64,000 nt of DNA, taken from assembly GCA_964552395.1 (NCBI GenBank), contig CAZKGM010000013.1:18337-82336 (forward strand). The letters run 5' to 3'. The translations under genes were made by a program, and so were the position numbers. Every line of letters begins with the position of its first letter. Position 1 is the first letter of the stretch. The notes under the pieces were generated by a model that worked only from the letters and a program-made list of their open reading frames with translations, made no database searches and was not told the DNA's origin. The DNA is from JAJDNH01 sp964552395. GTDB lineage: Bacteria; Acidobacteriota; Thermoanaerobaculia; Thermoanaerobaculales; Sulfomarinibacteraceae. Shown piece after piece: positions 33,621 through 42,049 of the stretch.

Positions 33621-33642
33621 CGATTCGCTGCGCGAATCGCTA
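33618..33642. terminator. Bidirectional hairpin containing both stop codons
   Basis: An 11-bp perfect stem (33618-33628 paired with 33632-33642) with loop TGC. The left end is the TAG stop of the nucleoside permease, the right end is the TAG stop of the convergent zincin gene read on the minus strand. No long U-tract is present on either side, so termination may need a factor, but the placement fits a shared terminator. Confidence 0.6.
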
Positions 33643-34029
33643 GTTGGTGATCCCGGGGAACTCGTCGTCCCAGGCGTGCATCTCTTCGTCGCTAAAACCG
33701 AAATGGTGACCGATCTCGTGCAGCAAGGTGAGCTGGATCTGCCGGATCAGGGCGTCACGGGTCGGGCATGCCGCCAGGAGTGGTCGACGGAAGAGCAGGA
33801 CTACATCGGGAAGGACGTTCCCGTAGGCCTCGCCGCGGCGGTCCAGAGGGACTCCGGTGTAGAGGCCGAACAGCGTGTGGTGGCGGGGATCGAGGCCGAC
33901 CGACTCGATCATCCCGTGGTCGGGCGCTTCGCGCACCTGGACGACGATATTCTCCAGCAGCTCGGCGAAGGAGAGGGGAAGCTGGTCGAGGGCATCGGCG
34001 ACGACCTCTTCGAACTCGGCTGATGACAT
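33640..34029 (-). CDS. Zincin-like metallopeptidase-family protein
   Basis: A 129-aa protein with LLHEIGHHFGFSDEEM near its C-terminus, the extended HExxH-x-x-G zinc-binding motif of the small minimal-gluzincin family (PF06262-type, formerly DUF1025). The N-terminal half (FEEVVADALDQLPLSFAELLENIVVQVRE) and the GLYTGVPLDRR and LPDVVLLFRRPLL segments are also family-typical. Length matches. The target is unknown. ATG at 34029 is chosen because the domain begins there; an upstream start at 34074 is possible but no clear site is seen at either. Confidence 0.85.
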   Translation of the reverse strand: MSSAEFEEVVADALDQLPLSFAELLENIVVQVREAPDHGMIESVGLDPRHHTLFGLYTGVPLDRRGEAYGNVLPDVVLLFRRPLLAACPTRDALIRQIQLTLLHEIGHHFGFSDEEMHAWDDEFPGITN

Positions 34030-34167
34030 CTGCACGGTGCCATGATAGCTCGGGCTGCCCGGGTTGCGTGCCACCGTAACGGCACGGCGCGCGGTGGATG
34101 CTCTCGGGTGCTCAAGAGCACGTGTAAAGTGGTGCCGGCCGACAAGCTCAACGGAGAGGAGTCGCTG

Positions 34168-35796
34168 ATGAGTCCGAATCTGGTCAGCGTGCTGGGAATG
34201 CTCGCGCTACTCGGGATCGCGTGGGCCATGTCGTACCACAGGACGCGGGTCAAGGTCAGGATCGTGGCCTGGGGGATCGGACTGCAGTTCCTGTTCGCGA
34301 TGATCATCCTGCGCAAGGACTACCTGAGCTACATCGGCATGAGCGTGCTCGGGCTGCTGATCGTGGTGTACCTACTGCAGCGTGATCACCTGAGGCTTGG
34401 CGGCGGCTGGTGGCCGGTGGCAGCGATCGCGTCCGGAGCCGGCGTGATCGGCGTCCTCGCCGGTCGCTTCGCGGCACCCGTACTGGCGCCGGCGCTGGTG
34501 GCCCTGGTGATCCTGCTCATCGTCAATGCGCGTCTCAAGCTGTCGCAAGCGGCGCAGCGGTTCGGCGCCGCCCTGGTGGTCATTCTCGGGGTCGCAGCCC
34601 TGGTTTCGCACGGTATCCATGGCCGGATCCTGTTCGGCGCCTTCTCCGACAAGGTGGCGGCGTTTCTCAACCTGTCGGACTACGGCGCCCGCTTCCTGTT
34701 TGGTAACTTGGCAGACCCCAAGTACTTCACCGCTGCTGCCGGCGCGACCTGGCCCGGCTTCGGCTTCCAGTTCGCGTTCAAGGTCCTGCCGACCATCGTC
34801 TTTTTCGGCGGCTTCATGGGGATCCTCTACCACCTCGGGGTCATGCAGAAGGTGATCGAGGCGATGGCCAGGTTCATGCGCTGGACAGTTGGTACCTCGG
34901 GCGCCGAGACGCTGTCCTGTAGCGCCAACATCTTCGTTGGTCAGACCGAGGCGCCGCTGCTGATCAAGCCGTTCCTCGACGACATGACCAACTCCGAGCT
35001 GCTGACCGTGATGGTGGGCGGGTTCGCAACCATTGCGGGTGGCGTCCTGGCAGGCTACATCGCGATGGGGATCCCGGCCGGGCACCTGATCGCAGCCAGC
35101 GTCATGTCGGCGCCGGCGGCGCTGGTGATGGGGAAGATCGTCTTCCCCGAGCTCGAGCACTCGCGCACGGCAGGTGACACGGCGTTTCCGGAGATCATGA
35201 CCGGCGACAACGTGATCGAGGCGGCAACCGCCGGTATCAGCGACGGCCTCAAGCTGGCGGTCAACGTCGGCGCCATGTTGATCGGTTTCATTGCCCTGAT
35301 CGCCGTGGTCGACGTCCTCCTCAACTTCGGGGACCGGCTGATTGACGGCGCCCTTCTGCACGGGGCCTACGTGACCTACGGCTCCGGAGGAATGTCGCCC
35401 GTGACCGGCGAGTTTCAGGGCATCTTCCCCGGCTCCCTGCAAACCCTGTTCGGCTCGGTGCTGCGGCCGCTGGCGTGGCTGATGGGCGTGCCGTGGGTCG
35501 ACGCGGCGAAGGTCGGGAACCTGCTGGGCGTGAAGCTCTCGCTCAACGAGTTCGTGGCCTACGGCACCCTTGGCACCTACATCCACGGCGGTCTCCTGAG
35601 CCGACGAGCGGTCGTGATTGCCACCTACGCGCTGTGCGGTTTCGCCAATTTCTCGTCGATAGGTATCCAGATCGGCGGCATCTCGGCGCTCGCGCCGGAT
35701 CGCCGCAAGGATCTCGCTCGCCTCGGGTTGCGGGCGATGTTCGCCGGCGCCCTGGCCTCCTGGCTGACTGCGACCATCGCTGGTATCCTGCTCTGA
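34168..35796 (+). CDS. Concentrative nucleoside transporter, NupC family
   Basis: A 542-aa ion-coupled nucleoside symporter of the CNT family. GQTEAPLLIKPFL (residues near 265) and ALCGFANFSSIGIQIGGI (near 495) are the substrate-binding signatures, and the hydrophobic profile fits the fold. The protein is longer than E. coli NupC (400 aa) because of an N-terminal extension of extra helices and a longer region around residue 130-190. GAGAGG precedes the ATG at 34168. With the BMP-type ABC importer just upstream, this window holds two separate routes for nucleoside uptake. Confidence 0.9.
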   Translation: MSPNLVSVLGMLALLGIAWAMSYHRTRVKVRIVAWGIGLQFLFAMIILRKDYLSYIGMSVLGLLIVVYLLQRDHLRLGGGWWPVAAIASGAGVIGVLAGRFAAPVLAPALVALVILLIVNARLKLSQAAQRFGAALVVILGVAALVSHGIHGRILFGAFSDKVAAFLNLSDYGARFLFGNLADPKYFTAAAGATWPGFGFQFAFKVLPTIVFFGGFMGILYHLGVMQKVIEAMARFMRWTVGTSGAETLSCSANIFVGQTEAPLLIKPFLDDMTNSELLTVMVGGFATIAGGVLAGYIAMGIPAGHLIAASVMSAPAALVMGKIVFPELEHSRTAGDTAFPEIMTGDNVIEAATAGISDGLKLAVNVGAMLIGFIALIAVVDVLLNFGDRLIDGALLHGAYVTYGSGGMSPVTGEFQGIFPGSLQTLFGSVLRPLAWLMGVPWVDAAKVGNLLGVKLSLNEFVAYGTLGTYIHGGLLSRRAVVIATYALCGFANFSSIGIQIGGISALAPDRRKDLARLGLRAMFAGALASWLTATIAGILL

Positions 35797-35815
35797 CGAC
35801 TGGGAGGGACCCCTC

Positions 35816-37147
35816 ATGAACTGTCGTATCCTGCATCTTCGCACTCTTGTCGCCCTTGCGGCGGCCCTCGTCGTCACGGCCTGCGGCATGGTCGATCCCA
35901 ATCGCCCGGTCGCGCAGCCGGATACCAACGTCTTCGGCAACCTGCTCGAGGTTAGCCCGAATCCGGACCGGCCAGGGGTGATCACTGTCGAGGTCCAGGT
36001 TGGGCCGCCGCGGGAGCTGACGCGGAGGGAGCACGAGGAGAAGAGGCCAACCCCAGCGATCGAGGGCCGGATCACTGCCGAGGTGTCGGTGACACCGGAC
36101 TCGGTGGTGCTGGTTCGCGGGCGCTCGGGCCTGCTTGATCAGCTGTCGCCGGGCAGCGAGGTTGCGGTCGTACCCATACCCGGAACGACACGCATGATCG
36201 GTGCTTCGCGTGTCCTCCTCGACGCCGCACAGATCATGGACTTCGAGACCTTCCATCGCTGGCAGCTTCCGACGCTGGGCAAGGCCACGGAGCAGGCGCC
36301 CGCCGACGATCCGGCCCGCGTCAACTCGTCCGGTGTCGAGCACGTTCCGGTGCCGGTGTCCGGGGGACGGGTCCTCTACTTTTCGGCACACCTGCGCCGT
36401 GCCTGGGATCCGAAGATGCCGTCTTTCGGAGCCCGGCGGCCGGGGTTGTCGGAGTCGCCGAAGGACGGCGTCGGCAGGGAGCTGAGCTATCGCACAAAGC
36501 TGGGCAAGTCGGGTTGGTCGACTCCGGAACGAGTCCAGTTCCCGGGCCTCGACACGGCGCGGGAGGCCCGGGTGACCTGGATGAACGAGGACGAGACAGT
36601 CTGCCTGGTGACGGTGCGTGAGGGCGACGGCCCGCCACGGGTGGGACGCTCCGAGCGGAAGAGCCCGCGCGGTCCGTGGGGAGCGGTGAAGGAGTTGGAG
36701 AAGCTCGGGAAGGGAGAGACACGTGGCGGTGTCTACCTTGCCGGGAGCACAACCAAGATCGCGTTTGCTCGCCCGGCTGCGCCCAAGGCCGCTCTCGATC
36801 TCTTCCTGTTTGACCCGAGCAAGCGGGCTGATGCGATGCCGCTGGACCCACGGATCAACACCCCCTCGACGGAGTGGAGCCCTCGCGTCGGCCCATCCAA
36901 CCAGCTGTTGTTTTGCCGCGGCGACCGCCAGCTCATCTACTCCAAGGGGATCGTCGATGCACTCCGTCTGCCGGGCCCCTTCCGTCGCGTCCTGACGGAG
37001 GCAAACCCGACCCGGGACGGGAAGTGGATGTTCCTCTGCCAGCCGCACTACACGCCGATCGAGCTCGACCAAGACATCTTCGTCGCGCCGTGGAAGCCGG
37101 ACGGTTCCCTCGGCGAACCCGTCGCCATCGATGACTGGCGGCCTTAG
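35816..37147 (+). CDS. Lipoprotein, unknown function (possible beta-propeller)
   Basis: A 443-aa lipoprotein: a signal peptide ends in VVTACG with Cys23. The C-terminal two thirds has repeated blocks such as GGRVLYFSAHLRRAWDP, DETVCLVTVREG, KIAFARPAAP and QLLFCRGDRQLIYSKG, the kind of strand-loop pattern found in TolB/PD40 propeller repeats, but I cannot assign it with confidence. GGGAGG lies about 9 nt before the ATG. It begins 19 bp after the nucleoside transporter, likely co-transcribed. Its TAG stop is the first base triplet of repeat B. Confidence 0.75.
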   Translation: MNCRILHLRTLVALAAALVVTACGMVDPNRPVAQPDTNVFGNLLEVSPNPDRPGVITVEVQVGPPRELTRREHEEKRPTPAIEGRITAEVSVTPDSVVLVRGRSGLLDQLSPGSEVAVVPIPGTTRMIGASRVLLDAAQIMDFETFHRWQLPTLGKATEQAPADDPARVNSSGVEHVPVPVSGGRVLYFSAHLRRAWDPKMPSFGARRPGLSESPKDGVGRELSYRTKLGKSGWSTPERVQFPGLDTAREARVTWMNEDETVCLVTVREGDGPPRVGRSERKSPRGPWGAVKELEKLGKGETRGGVYLAGSTTKIAFARPAAPKAALDLFLFDPSKRADAMPLDPRINTPSTEWSPRVGPSNQLLFCRGDRQLIYSKGIVDALRLPGPFRRVLTEANPTRDGKWMFLCQPHYTPIELDQDIFVAPWKPDGSLGEPVAIDDWRP

Positions 37148-37222
37148 CCCGAATCCTGCATCTCCCTTTGAGTCAAGTTGTTTCCGCGCGGGAACGTGAT
37201 ACCGGCGAGGCGACGATTGAAC
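37145..37222 (+). repeat. Stop-anchored repeat B, copy 1
   Basis: A 78-bp element starting at the TAG stop of the lipoprotein gene and ending CGACGATTGAAC. It aligns by eye with 63186-63261, which starts at the TAG stop of the oxoacid:ferredoxin oxidoreductase beta gene, with one 2-bp gap. The conserved parts are TAGCCCG-N2-TCCTGC, GTTGTYTCCGC, and a nearly identical 3' third. A further short partial copy (TAGCCCGCATTATTCATG) begins at 37225. Confidence 0.65.
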
Positions 37223-37250
37223 GCTTAGCCCGCATTATTCATGAGCGATT

Positions 37251-37284
37251 GCAGCCGAATCGGGGCTCCCTGCCGGGTCTCTAG
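37251..37284 (-). repeat. Stop-anchored repeat A, copy 2
   Basis: The inverted copy of the element at 5692-5725. Read on the minus strand it begins at the TAG stop of the RmlC-like gene (37281-37283) and continues downstream, as in the first copy. Two mismatches in 34 by eye. Confidence 0.7.
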
Positions 37285-37850
37285 CTGTTCTCGATGTCCC
37301 AGAGGTCGCGAACGGCGGGGTGGTCCCACGGCACCCTGAACTCGTCTGGATCGTCGAGGTCGAACGGCCGCGTGACAATGTAGAGCAGGGCACAGTGGTC
37401 GGTCAGCGGTCGGTAGCCGTGGGCGACACCGGGTGGGATCTTCAGCCACATGTCTCGGCCGCCACCTGTGACCACGACCTGGGTCGCGCCCGAGGTCGGC
37501 GAGGCGGCGCGCAGGTCCCACAGCACGATCTTCATCTTGCTCTCTGGCGGGCAGAACCAGACGTCCGTCTGCCTGAGGTGGTAGTGCAGGCCTTTGACGG
37601 TGCTCGTGAGGTCGACGATGGAGTAATTCATCTGCGCGACCTCGACGCCGGTGAAGAACCGGGCCAGCTCCTCCGAGCCGGCGCTGGTCGCCCCGCTGCG
37701 GTAGATCTCGAGGAACAGCCCGCGGTCGTCCACGAGACGCTTGAGTCGTAGGGTCTCCACGCCGTCGATCGAGGCACCACCGACGTAGCTCTTGGAGCTG
37801 CTGCGGTGCTCCGTGAGGATCTCGTCTGGTCTCAGCTCAGGGTGGGACAT
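37281..37850 (-). CDS. RmlC-like cupin (dTDP-4-dehydrorhamnose 3,5-epimerase family)
   Basis: A 189-aa cupin. TVKGLHYHLRQTD near residue 86 aligns with the RmlC active-site GLHYQ segment, SPTSGATQVVV with the conserved SPTFG turn, and IPPGVAHGYRPLTDHCALLYIVTRPFD with the C-terminal active-site region. Canonical RmlC epimerises C3 and C5 of the 4-keto sugar for rhamnose synthesis; the catalytic His in GLHYH and the second His in VAHGY are present. No other rhamnose genes are adjacent, so the sugar is uncertain. ATG at 37850 follows GGAGGTGGTC. Confidence 0.8.
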   Translation of the reverse strand: MSHPELRPDEILTEHRSSSKSYVGGASIDGVETLRLKRLVDDRGLFLEIYRSGATSAGSEELARFFTGVEVAQMNYSIVDLTSTVKGLHYHLRQTDVWFCPPESKMKIVLWDLRAASPTSGATQVVVTGGGRDMWLKIPPGVAHGYRPLTDHCALLYIVTRPFDLDDPDEFRVPWDHPAVRDLWDIENS

Positions 37851-37911
37851 GACCACCTCCGCCTGCCAGCTTAGCGAACGGCGTGGAGAATGCCAACGTG
37901 TGGGATACGCC

Positions 37912-38436
37912 TCAGGCCGAGTCTCGCAGGTAGGCCACAGTGGCTCCCCAGCCGCCACCTGCGGGCGGCGCGTCATGAAAAGCCTCGACCAGGGGATGGT
38001 CTTCGAGGACCGAGCGAACCCGCTCGCGCTGGACGCCGATACCGCGCCCGTGGATGAGGCGGATCTCCCGGAAGCCGGCGGCGTGCGCCGCCTCGAGGTA
38101 GTCCCGCACCGCTGCCGGAATGTCGGGGGGGTTGAAAGGGTGCAGGTCGAAGCTGTCCTCCACCGGTAACCTGACCACGTCCTCCTGCGCGGCGTCCTGC
38201 TTCTCCTCCCCGCCTCCATTTTGGACCGGCGGGGGCTGCGCCGAGCTTCCGGCTGCGAGCACAATCACTGTCATGACGGCGAGAATGCCGGCGAAGATCG
38301 CGAGCGCCCACCAGGCTCGCGGACCGAGCCAGCGGGACAACGGCCAGGTGAGGAGAGCAGCCACCGCCAGAGCAGCGAGCTTGGTCGCTATATAGGTGGC
38401 ACGGGCGGGGCGATCAGCGAACAGGGGCTGCGCCAC
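37912..38436 (-). CDS. Membrane-anchored Smr-domain protein
   Basis: A 174-aa protein. Two N-terminal membrane helices (KLAALAVAALLTWPL and AWWALAIFAGILAVMTVIVLA) are followed by a linker and a C-terminal Smr-type domain: FDLHPFNPPDIPAAVRDYLEAAH, then EIRLIHGRGIGVQRERVR and a glycine-rich end (GGGWGATVAYL). Smr domains nick branched nucleic acids or cleave RNA; a membrane-anchored form is unusual. GTG at 38436 is preferred because GAGAGG lies 6 nt upstream; ATG 38457, overlapping the ArsR gene, is an alternative. It is co-directional with and immediately follows the regulator gene. Confidence 0.72.
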   Translation of the reverse strand: MAQPLFADRPARATYIATKLAALAVAALLTWPLSRWLGPRAWWALAIFAGILAVMTVIVLAAGSSAQPPPVQNGGGEEKQDAAQEDVVRLPVEDSFDLHPFNPPDIPAAVRDYLEAAHAAGFREIRLIHGRGIGVQRERVRSVLEDHPLVEAFHDAPPAGGGWGATVAYLRDSA

Positions 38437-38437
38437 C

Positions 38438-38818
38438 TCAGGCCTCTCGCAGGTCATCCGCCAGCTCGCGCAGGCTGGGAGGCGGTGCGACCGGGCTCCA
38501 GGGACCATGCGCCAGGCTGTAGTAGACGGTCATGCCGTCGCGACGGGAGGACACCATGCCACCCGAGCGCAGGCGGCTGAGGTGCTGGGAGACAGCTGCC
38601 GGCGTCATCTCGAGGACGGTGGCCAGGTCGCATACGCACAGCTCGCCCGCGCACTTGAGCAGGCTGAGAATCTTGAGGCGGCTGTCACTCGCCAGCAAAG
38701 CGTGCTGGCCCGCGAGCCGACGATAGACTTCGACACGGCCGCGAAGCTCGGCGCGCAATCGCCTCAGCTTTTTCGGCGACATGTCCGGTGATACGCACTC
38801 CAGGCTGTCGTCGTCCAT
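38438..38818 (-). CDS. ArsR/SmtB-family transcriptional regulator
   Basis: A 126-aa winged-helix repressor. The recognition region is TPAAVSQHLSRLRSGGMVSSRRDGMTVYYSL. The thiol motif ELCVCDL (Cys61, Cys63, plus Cys56 in KCAGEL) matches the arsenite/antimonite site of ArsR rather than the ELCVGDL of zinc sensors such as CzrA/SmtB. It would repress its own promoter until a thiophilic metalloid binds. The ATG at 38818 has GGGGG 7 nt upstream; ATG 38839 is an alternative. It is followed by the Smr gene in a probable operon, and no arsenic-resistance genes are visible. Confidence 0.85.
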   Translation of the reverse strand: MDDDSLECVSPDMSPKKLRRLRAELRGRVEVYRRLAGQHALLASDSRLKILSLLKCAGELCVCDLATVLEMTPAAVSQHLSRLRSGGMVSSRRDGMTVYYSLAHGPWSPVAPPPSLRELADDLREA

Positions 38819-38848
38819 GGGCGGGCCCCCGTGTATCATTCCATCACT

Positions 38849-38876
38849 ATTTTAGAATACTCTTAATATTTGTCAA
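38849..38876 (-). promoter_or_regulatory. Sigma-70 promoter of arsR-like gene
   Basis: On the minus strand TTGACA (38876-38871) is separated by 16 bp from TAAAAT (38854-38849). The -10 lies 30 bp upstream of the ATG at 38818. The -35 box is in the 55-bp sequence that is duplicated across the assembly gap. Confidence 0.65.
38856..38870. promoter_or_regulatory. Probable ArsR-type operator
   Basis: AATA-CTCTTAA-TATT is the AATA-N7-TATT half-site arrangement bound by ArsR/SmtB-type repressors. It fills the spacer between the -35 and -10 boxes, so binding would block polymerase: a classic autoregulation layout. Confidence 0.55.
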
Positions 38877-38925
38877 GTGGAGGAGAGAGGAGAAAGGAGT
38901 CGAGGGAGCAAGGGAGCAAGGGAGC
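38871..38925. repeat. Left copy of 55-bp gap-flanking duplicate
   Basis: Identical by eye to 39026-39080 on the other side of the 100-N gap. It contains TGTCAAGTGG, purine-rich sequence and the first two octamers GAGCAAGG. It is probably the same locus sequenced twice from both contig ends. Confidence 0.8.
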
Positions 38926-39025
38926 NNNNNNNNNNNNNNNNNNNNNNNNNNNNNNNNNNNNNNNNNNNNNNNNNNNNNNNNNNNNNNNNNNNNNNNNNNN
39001 NNNNNNNNNNNNNNNNNNNNNNNNN
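38926..39025. other. Assembly gap (100 N)
   Basis: Placeholder of exactly 100 N; real length unknown. The flanks are repeated, so the gap may be zero or negative (contigs overlap) or may hide more octamer repeats. Confidence 0.95.
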
Positions 39026-39080
39026 TGTCAAGTGGAGGAGAGAGGAGAAAGGAGTCGAGGGAGCAAGGGAGCAAGGGAGC
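39026..39080. repeat. Right copy of 55-bp gap-flanking duplicate
   Basis: Same 55 bp as 38871-38925. It continues into the octamer array at 39061-39132. Confidence 0.8.
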
Positions 39081-39132
39081 AAGGGAGCAAGGGAGCGAGG
39101 GAGCGAGGGAGCGAGGGAGCGAGGGAGCGAGG
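39061..39132 (+). repeat. Octamer tandem repeat array (9 units)
   Basis: Four GAGCAAGG units (39061-39092) followed by five GAGCGAGG units (39093-39132), all purine-rich on this strand. The two unit types are grouped, as expected from slippage. The array lies between the ArsR promoter and the 3' side of asnS. No open reading frame is involved; translations in this region are repeat artefacts. Confidence 0.9.
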
Positions 39133-39256
39133 AGGTGTAGAGATCTACCCGCCCGTCAGCGACGAGAGAAGGCGGGGTACCGATTGACGCAAGCAACAAG
39201 AGGGACTTTGGTTAGCTCTGTGAAAACTCCCTCGGGCGCTCGGTGAGAAGAGGTTC

Positions 39257-40558
<1,302 letters not shown>

Positions 40559-40689
40559 CTCCAGGCCTCCCGCCTCGGAGGCGGCATTCTACACGAGCCT
40601 GCTCCCCGGGAGAGCCCCTCAAGTGGACGTTCCCGAGCATTTGCGTCAGAATGTGACCTGTTCAGACTCGGCTGCGACGGGAGGTGCCC

Positions 40690-41982
40690 ATGAAGGTCTA
40701 CCACGTCAAGGATGAAAAGGGTCAGAGGTTCCTGGGGCGCCTCGAGCGACGGCGGGAACTGCTCCTGTCCGACCAGACCTTCGCCAAGGCGCGATCGGTC
40801 ATTTCGGAGATCCGTAAGCGAGGGGACCGCGCGCTTCTCAAGCACATCCGTGCCCTCGACCTGGAGGGGCTGTCAGGCGACGAGATTCGCCTGACAGGCA
40901 TGCCGTCGGGTAGCGAGGAGGAGCTTCCAGACGATCTGAGGCGGGCCATCGATGCCTCGGTCGATGCGGTGACCCGATTCCACCGCGGGCAGGTGAGTGA
41001 AGGCTACACGCAGGAGAACGACGGCACGCTGCTGAGTCTGCGGCTCCATTCCGTGCCATCGGTGGGAATCGTGCTCCCGAGCCGTCACCACGTCGACCTG
41101 ACCTCTCTCATTATGCTGGCGGTTCCCGCACGTCTGGCGGACGCGGAGCGGATTGCGGTGGCGGTGTCACCGCGTATCTACCTCGGGTCGCCGACGCTGC
41201 GCTACCTTCTGGAGCGGCTGGAAGTAGACGACGTGTATCTGATGAGCGGCGTGCACGCCGTGGCGGCGCTGGCCTACGGCACCGATTCGGTAGATCCGGT
41301 CGATCTCATCGTCGGCGGCGGTGATCCCTTGCTGCTGGCATCCAAGTACCTGGTTGCACATCGGGTGGCCGTGGACTCTCGCGGCGGTCTCCCGGAGATC
41401 GTGATCATCGCCGACACGTCGGCCGAGCCGGAGCAGGTGACGAGCGACCTGCTGGCCCAGCTGGAGCACGATGAGGATGCGCTCGGGCTCGTACTGACGA
41501 CCTCCCAGCGCATTGCCAAGCGGGTCAACGCGCGAGTCACCGCGCAGCTGCGCAAGCTGGCCAAGGGACACCCGGCGCGCGAGGCCGTCAAGCGATGGGC
41601 CGGTGTACTGATCGTCGATAGCGGCGCCGAGGCTTGTGCCGTCGCCAACCGGCTGGCACCGAGTCGTGTCGAGCTGCTGGTGGGGGCGCCGCACGCTCTC
41701 GTGGACCGCCTGACGACGGCGGCGCTCGTGACCCTCGGACCATGGAGCCCGTCGGCGCTCGCCGACTCCGTATCGGGCGCCAGCCACGTGCTGCCGACCC
41801 TCGGCGGCGCGGTGGCACGTGGCCCATTGACGGTGTCGGATTTCTACCGCTCGACCTGTGTTGTCGAGGTGGCGGCCCATCACTACCCCAAGATGGCCCA
41901 CGAGGCCAGACTGCTGGCCGAGGCCGAGCAGCTGCCGCTGCACGTGGCCTCACTGACGGCGGGAAGTCGCGGCGAACGGTAG
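40690..41982 (+). CDS. Histidinol-dehydrogenase-like protein lacking catalytic Glu-His
   Basis: A 430-aa protein colinear with HisD. Gln257 and His260 (QLEHDEDA), Asp359 (ALADS) and His418 (PLHVASL) are present and align with the zinc and active-site residues of E. coli HisD. The catalytic Glu-His pair of NRIAPEHLE is replaced by Ser325-Arg326 (NRLAPSRVE). The NAD-contact GPGN is GGGD and GPSE is GLPE. So the fold is kept but the two-step oxidation of histidinol should not work. It sits just before trpE, 67 bp upstream on the same strand, rather than among his genes. It could be a repurposed dehydrogenase or a scaffold. ATG at 40690 follows GGGAGG. Confidence 0.85.
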   Translation: MKVYHVKDEKGQRFLGRLERRRELLLSDQTFAKARSVISEIRKRGDRALLKHIRALDLEGLSGDEIRLTGMPSGSEEELPDDLRRAIDASVDAVTRFHRGQVSEGYTQENDGTLLSLRLHSVPSVGIVLPSRHHVDLTSLIMLAVPARLADAERIAVAVSPRIYLGSPTLRYLLERLEVDDVYLMSGVHAVAALAYGTDSVDPVDLIVGGGDPLLLASKYLVAHRVAVDSRGGLPEIVIIADTSAEPEQVTSDLLAQLEHDEDALGLVLTTSQRIAKRVNARVTAQLRKLAKGHPAREAVKRWAGVLIVDSGAEACAVANRLAPSRVELLVGAPHALVDRLTTAALVTLGPWSPSALADSVSGASHVLPTLGGAVARGPLTVSDFYRSTCVVEVAAHHYPKMAHEARLLAEAEQLPLHVASLTAGSRGER

Positions 41983-42049
41983 CCGGATCCCGGCGCCGGC
42001 CTTCGTGACCGGCCCAGCGGGCGGCCGTTGCAGTAGGGAGGCGTAGTCG

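Noticed and set aside
37225..37249. Insertion-sequence end (TAGCCCGCATTATTCATGAG)
   Set aside because: Looks like a terminal-repeat remnant, but no transposase or matching inverted copy is present; treated as a fragment of repeat B.
39061..39132. Possible CRISPR array
   Set aside because: Direct 8-bp repeats with no spacers; no cas genes nearby.
38788..39246. Repeat-encoded open frames across the 38.9 kb gap
   Set aside because: Translations are EGAREQGS-type octamer artefacts and run through N.
41983..42049. trp leader peptide/attenuator or T-box
   Set aside because: Only 67 bp, no run of Trp codons, no terminator-antiterminator hairpins or T-box sequence seen.
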